From an uncultured Roseiflexaceae bacterium (GTDB lineage Bacteria > Chloroflexota > Chloroflexia > Chloroflexales > Roseiflexaceae): 8,730 nucleotides of DNA. Below are positions 5,801-8,730 of this stretch, piece after piece. Below the pieces are notes generated by a model. That model saw only the letters and a program-made list of their open reading frames with translations, did no database searches and was not told where the DNA came from. The translations under genes and the position numbers were made by a program. The stretch covers positions 1 through 8,730 of the forward strand of contig CAIPUQ010000272.1 in NCBI GenBank assembly GCA_903868295.1, given 5' to 3'. Within the stretch, counting starts at the first letter, position 1; each line of letters begins with the position of its first letter.

Positions 5801-6587
5801 TCCGCCTCCTGAGGGTGTACGTGGGTGTTATTTCGGGAATGTGGCGCGATATCGTCTCGTGGAGATGTCGATATGCGAGCATGCCACCGTCTGCCTCGAT
5901 TTCGATATCTGCGTCGTGGCCAGCGTCCAAAAGCGACCGCACCACCCACATTGCGCCCATTGGGGCGAGTACATCACTGTGCTGCCCACGCGGCGGCGGT
6001 GAGTCACGGATGCCGACTGCCGTTGCCTGCGTGCTGAGGTGTATGAGTGGCGTCCGCCCCTGCCAGCTCGCCATGCAGAGAAACATCGTATCGATCGGTT
6101 GGTACGGCCATGGGAGCTGAGAATCGTAGTGGAGCGTGTCGAAAACGACCGGTACGACGTACCCGCGAATGCTGGCAATGAGTTCAGCGGCTGGCTGATG
6201 CGTCAATTCGATGGCGAGATGGCGCACAATCCATGCGGGGAGCCGTTCGAACATCGCCTGGTCGGCACGACTGAGCCGTGGGAGATGGCAGATGATGACT
6301 GCGTCTGCGGCATCGAGTTGTGCAAAGAACCCAATCACCGTGGCGAACCATTCTTCGAGTCGATGTGGTGCAACTATCGGTGCATGCACCACCAACCGTA
6401 GTTCGTATTGCTGCACAAGGATGCGCAACGGCTCGGCGCTTGCTTCTGCGAGTGGCGCAATGTATGCAGCTGGGATGCGACAAACGCGCAATCCTTCGTG
6501 AATTGCGTGAAGCAACAATGCATGCAACGACAGCACCGTCGTTTGCCGTGGGCGATGGCCAATTGTGCTGACGCCAAAACGAATCAT
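5751..6587 (-). CDS. UVDE-family (UV damage endonuclease-like) TIM-barrel protein
   Basis: A 278-residue protein of the UvsE/UvdE family, metal-dependent TIM-barrel endonucleases that nick DNA 5' of UV lesions. Likely metal ligands appear in family order: H68 (VVHAP), H101 (IICHLP), E127 (AIELT), D150 and H153 (VFDTLH), H183 (LIHLSTQ), H203 with D205 (GQHSDV) and E229 or E231 (IEIEA). RIPAAYIAPL and GIRDSPPPRG also sit where the family has matching segments. Several expected residues are changed: HPGQY is HAPIV, losing the lesion-probing Gln-Tyr pair; the His after LIPLAT is Ala49; the modified Lys two before H183 is Leu181. Activity or specificity may therefore differ. Start ATG 6587 follows GGGGGA; the TTG at 6635 lies upstream of the predicted transcript start and is rejected. 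A LexA box overlaps its promoter. Confidence 0.78.
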   Translation of the reverse strand: MIRFGVSTIGHRPRQTTVLSLHALLLHAIHEGLRVCRIPAAYIAPLAEASAEPLRILVQQYELRLVVHAPIVAPHRLEEWFATVIGFFAQLDAADAVIICHLPRLSRADQAMFERLPAWIVRHLAIELTHQPAAELIASIRGYVVPVVFDTLHYDSQLPWPYQPIDTMFLCMASWQGRTPLIHLSTQATAVGIRDSPPPRGQHSDVLAPMGAMWVVRSLLDAGHDADIEIEADGGMLAYRHLHETISRHIPEITPTYTLRRRNEPTPNNITGTVEAPA

Positions 6588-6600
6588 AAATCCCCCGCTC

Positions 6601-6614
6601 CGGGCGAATGCCCG
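6601..6614 (-). other. Leader hairpin of the UVDE-like mRNA
   Basis: CGGGC-ATTC-GCCCG on the transcript is a perfect 5-bp stem with a 4-nt loop, within a few nt of the predicted 5' end and just before the ribosome site. The GCCCG arm could instead pair with CGGGG around the ribosome site, so two exclusive folds are possible. It may stabilise the 5' end or tune translation. Confidence 0.35.
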
Positions 6615-6623
6615 TTGTGGAGG

Positions 6624-6652
6624 AGTATAGCACAAATCAGAACAAATGTTCT
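6624..6652 (-). promoter_or_regulatory. Predicted internal promoter of the UVDE-like gene
   Basis: On the minus strand AGAACA (6647-6652, 3 of 6 to TTGACA) is followed after 17 bp by TATACT (6624-6629), preceded by TGC, an extended -10. Transcription would start near 6616-6618, about 30 nt before the ATG. The poor -35 with a strong extended -10 and an overlapping LexA box is typical of a repressed, inducible promoter. Confidence 0.6.
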
Positions 6653-6653
6653 G
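6638..6653. promoter_or_regulatory. LexA-binding SOS box (Gram-positive type)
   Basis: CAGAACAAATGTTCTG has perfect 7-bp arms around a 2-bp centre. Its core GAAC-AAAT-GTTC fits the Bacillus DinR/LexA consensus (CGAAC-RNRY-GTTYC) at all core positions; only the outer C and G differ. It covers the -35 of the extended -10 promoter in front of a DNA-repair-family gene, exactly where LexA would block polymerase. It begins right after the stop codon of the preceding gene. LexA of Firmicutes, Actinobacteria and Chloroflexota is known to use GAAC-N4-GTTC. Confidence 0.72.
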
Positions 6654-7469
6654 TTATTGAGGATCTGCCCACAAATCGAGTTGAAAGCTCCGTTGGGCAT
6701 CCCCCCAGACAACGGTTTTTTGTCGCGGCAATGCCACAATCGAGCGGTACTGTGCCTCGCACTGGTGAAACTTGAGAACAGACGTGACGCTCCGTAGCGC
6801 AACCGTGGCAGTATTTGCTTCTTGCGACAAGTGGGCCAGCCATGCGGTGCGTTTTTTGCCATCAGCAGCCAGGTGCGCCAAAAAAGTCCCTGCTTGGACG
6901 TTGTCGAGATGCCCGGTCCGACTCGCGATGCGCTGTTTGAGCGCTGCGGTGTACCCACACTGCATCAAGTGTTCGCGTTCGTGATTTGATTCGATGATGA
7001 TGAGTTCGGCATCGCGACAGGCATCGAGGAGTGTTTGGTCCCATTCACCCAAATCCGTTGCGATGGACACCGTCCGTTCGCCGTAGCGCAATGTTATCCC
7101 GACGGGCTCTTGCGCGTCATGACTCACGCGGATGGGGAGTATCGAAAACGCACCGAATGCAAGGGTGTCACCCGCTCGGCAGGCGATAGTTTCGACGCCT
7201 GCCGGAATTTTGAGCGCACGAAGCGTGCCCATCGTTGCAATCAACGGGATCTGATAGCGCCGTGCCAGTGCAACAGCGCTCGTCGTGTGATCGGTGTGTT
7301 CGTGCGACACAAAGACCCCGCGAATGGAACTCAGCGCTACTCCGAGGCTTGCGCACTGTGCCGCAATTGCTCGTTGTGGGAGTCCTGCGTCGTACAGTAA
7401 TGCGCCATCAGGGGTGGTGATGAGCGTTGCGTTGCCCGTGCTGCCTGAAGCAAATGCTGCTACCCGCAT
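6654..7469 (-). CDS. WalJ/YycJ-type metallo-beta-lactamase-fold hydrolase
   Basis: A 271-residue cytosolic MBL-fold metal hydrolase of the WalJ/YycJ/VicX group, for which 5'-3' double-strand DNA exonuclease activity has been reported in Bacillus. Seen: SGSTGNATLI (9-18) where the family has SGSSGNxxxI, SHEHTDH (55-61) with metal ligands H56, H58, D60 and H61, VSHDAQEPVG (115-124) with H117, ATDLG (137-141) with D139, ESNHE (160-164), GHLDN (186-190) and LAHLSQ (211-216) with H213. The motif set is complete and the length normal. It lies 9 nt after the PLP enzyme gene, so is probably co-transcribed with it, and its own ribosome site is weak (AAGGCAA). There is no walK/walR two-component pair nearby. 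A role in DNA processing would suit its UVDE-like neighbour but is inference. Confidence 0.88.
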   Translation of the reverse strand: MRVAAFASGSTGNATLITTPDGALLYDAGLPQRAIAAQCASLGVALSSIRGVFVSHEHTDHTTSAVALARRYQIPLIATMGTLRALKIPAGVETIACRAGDTLAFGAFSILPIRVSHDAQEPVGITLRYGERTVSIATDLGEWDQTLLDACRDAELIIIESNHEREHLMQCGYTAALKQRIASRTGHLDNVQAGTFLAHLAADGKKRTAWLAHLSQEANTATVALRSVTSVLKFHQCEAQYRSIVALPRQKTVVWGDAQRSFQLDLWADPQ

Positions 7470-7478
7470 CGGTTTGCC

Positions 7479-8678
7479 TTAGCCCAATGCATGCGCAAAA
7501 TCAGCAATAATGTCATCGACTGCTTCAATCCCAATCGATACCCGGATGAGCTGATCTGATATGCCGCGTGCCGCTCGTTCGTCAGGAGTCAATCCACGGT
7601 GCGATGCTAATGCGGGTATAGAAATCATAGTGTAGATGTCGCCCAATGTGCTCACCATCAAGATCATGCGCAGCCGTTCAACGAAACGTTCCAAATCGAC
7701 CGTCGGTGCTAACTCAAACGCAAACATCGCACCAAAACGACCACCCAATGTGCGCAGTGCCGTTGCGTGATCTGGATGTGTCGTTAGCCCTGGATAATGC
7801 ACGCGTGCAACCGCCAGGTGTGTCGCGAGCCATGCGGCAACCACGCTGGCATTCGCATTCTGGCGCTCTACACGGAGCGGCATTGTCTTGATGCCACGCA
7901 AAATCTGTTGTGCTTCGTACGGTCCGAGCACCATCCCGAGTGTGGCGTTGTTGTGTGCGAGGGCGGCTGCCGTTGCGGCCTCACGTACAACCACAATCCC
8001 GCCCGAGACATCGCCATGCCCGGCAAAATACTTTGTTGCACTATGGCAGACGAAGTCAGCGCCGAGGAGGAGTGGTTTTTGGACAATCGGCGTCGCAATC
8101 GTATTGTCGACAACCGTCCGCGCACCGTGGGCCTGTGCACGTGTACAAATGGCATGCATATCGACAACGCGGAATAATGGATTTGACAGTTGCTCGACAT
8201 AGACCAGATCAACCGTATGTGCGGCCAAAAGCGCGTCGAAGGCAGCGAGATCCGTCATGTCACAGGTCAGGATCTGGACGCCGTTGGGTGCAAAAAAATC
8301 GCGCAACATGACCGTTGTCGCACCATACACATCCCGTGGAGCAACAATCGTACGGAGCGGTCGCCCGTTGACGCGACCTGCAGCCAGCAATGCAGTATAA
8401 ATCGCAGCCATGCCCGAACCTGTGCTCACTGCCGCGGTACCACCTTCGGCGATGGCAGCTGCATGTTCGAATGCGACGTTGGTCGGGTTGCCGTTGCGGC
8501 CGTAGGCATACCCATGACCCGCAAGCGCTTCATTGAATGCGTCAAGGGACTCGTGGTAATAGGTCGAGGACGAATAGAGGGGAGTGGTTGTGGGGCGACC
8601 AGGCGGGTGTACGAGGCGTTCACCAACGTGAACGAGTTGGGTACTGTAATCCCACGTTGGGTCAAATTCAGAAGGCAT
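7479..8678 (-). CDS. Cys/Met-metabolism PLP-dependent enzyme (MetB/MetC/MGL family)
   Basis: A 399-residue fold-type I PLP enzyme of the cystathionine gamma-synthase / beta-lyase / gamma-lyase / methionine gamma-lyase family. Visible: YAYGRNGNPT (57-66) with the phosphate-contacting Tyr and Arg from the partner subunit, STGSGMAAI (85-93), Y118 in DVYGAT that stacks on the cofactor, D191 in VVDNT, the Schiff-base Lys216 in HSATKYFAGHGD, RGIKTMPLR (261-269) and RVSIGIEAVDDIIADF (379-394). All catalytic residues are present and length is typical. These enzymes act in the cytosol on cystathionine, homoserine esters, cysteine or methionine; which one cannot be told from motifs. ATG 8678 has GGAG 6 nt upstream. 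It is the first gene of the leftward group, followed after 9 nt by the MBL hydrolase gene. Confidence 0.92.
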   Translation of the reverse strand: MPSEFDPTWDYSTQLVHVGERLVHPPGRPTTTPLYSSSTYYHESLDAFNEALAGHGYAYGRNGNPTNVAFEHAAAIAEGGTAAVSTGSGMAAIYTALLAAGRVNGRPLRTIVAPRDVYGATTVMLRDFFAPNGVQILTCDMTDLAAFDALLAAHTVDLVYVEQLSNPLFRVVDMHAICTRAQAHGARTVVDNTIATPIVQKPLLLGADFVCHSATKYFAGHGDVSGGIVVVREAATAAALAHNNATLGMVLGPYEAQQILRGIKTMPLRVERQNANASVVAAWLATHLAVARVHYPGLTTHPDHATALRTLGGRFGAMFAFELAPTVDLERFVERLRMILMVSTLGDIYTMISIPALASHRGLTPDERAARGISDQLIRVSIGIEAVDDIIADFAHALG

Positions 8679-8708
8679 GGAACACTCCGCCTGTAATAGT
8701 GCGAAAAT

Positions 8709-8717
8709 AGTATAGCA
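8709..8717 (-). promoter_or_regulatory. Predicted extended -10 promoter of the PLP enzyme gene
   Basis: On the minus strand TGC-TATACT is an extended -10 identical to that of the UVDE-like gene. It would start transcription near 8702, giving a leader of about 24 nt before the ATG at 8678. The -35 would fall at or beyond the right edge and cannot be judged. Confidence 0.55.
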
Positions 8718-8730
8718 TGTGAGGGAGGCG

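Noticed and set aside
6588..6635. TTG start adding 16 residues to the UVDE-like protein
   Set aside because: It lies upstream of the predicted transcript start, within the promoter, and the family normally begins with the MIRFG-type strand.

Overview
The window is a compact bacterial chromosome segment, mid-to-high GC by eye and almost fully coding. I see no mobile elements, tRNA, rRNA or CRISPR. Strong Shine-Dalgarno (SD) sequences, GTG starts, short overlaps and extended -10 promoters (TGC-TATACT type) are common. A Gram-positive-type LexA box (GAAC-N4-GTTC) and the mix of gene families would fit Chloroflexota, but that placement is inference and was not tested.

Layout. Bases 1-151 hold no gene; they carry what looks like a promoter for a leftward gene outside the window, with a palindrome over the predicted start site. 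Next is a leftward thiamine pyrophosphokinase gene (152-790). A 152-bp divergent promoter region separates it from a rightward operon: galT (943-1992), an inositol-monophosphatase-family phosphatase (1989-3023), a GHMP sugar kinase (3010-4401) and a membrane-anchored alpha/beta-hydrolase (4441-5352). That operon meets a leftward group head-on with 4 bp between the stop codons. The leftward group, in transcription order, is a Cys/Met-metabolism PLP enzyme (8678-7479), a WalJ/YycJ-type metallo-beta-lactamase-fold hydrolase (7469-6654), a UVDE-family TIM-barrel protein (6587-5751) and an unrecognised 147-residue protein (5800-5357).

How the genes may work together. The kinase in the sugar operon would usually be called galactokinase. 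Its sugar-binding motif (PGRLDVMGGIADYSGS instead of GRxNLIGEHxDY) and its C-terminal half look much more like the kinase domain of plant L-arabinokinase (ARA1). With GalT and a sugar-phosphate phosphatase, the operon could be a galactose or L-arabinose salvage route to a UDP-sugar; no epimerase is present. On the other strand, a LexA box overlaps the -35 of an internal promoter in front of the UVDE-like gene. This suggests a small SOS-inducible unit made of a divergent UVDE-like protein and a partner of unknown function. These two points are the main discoveries proposed here.
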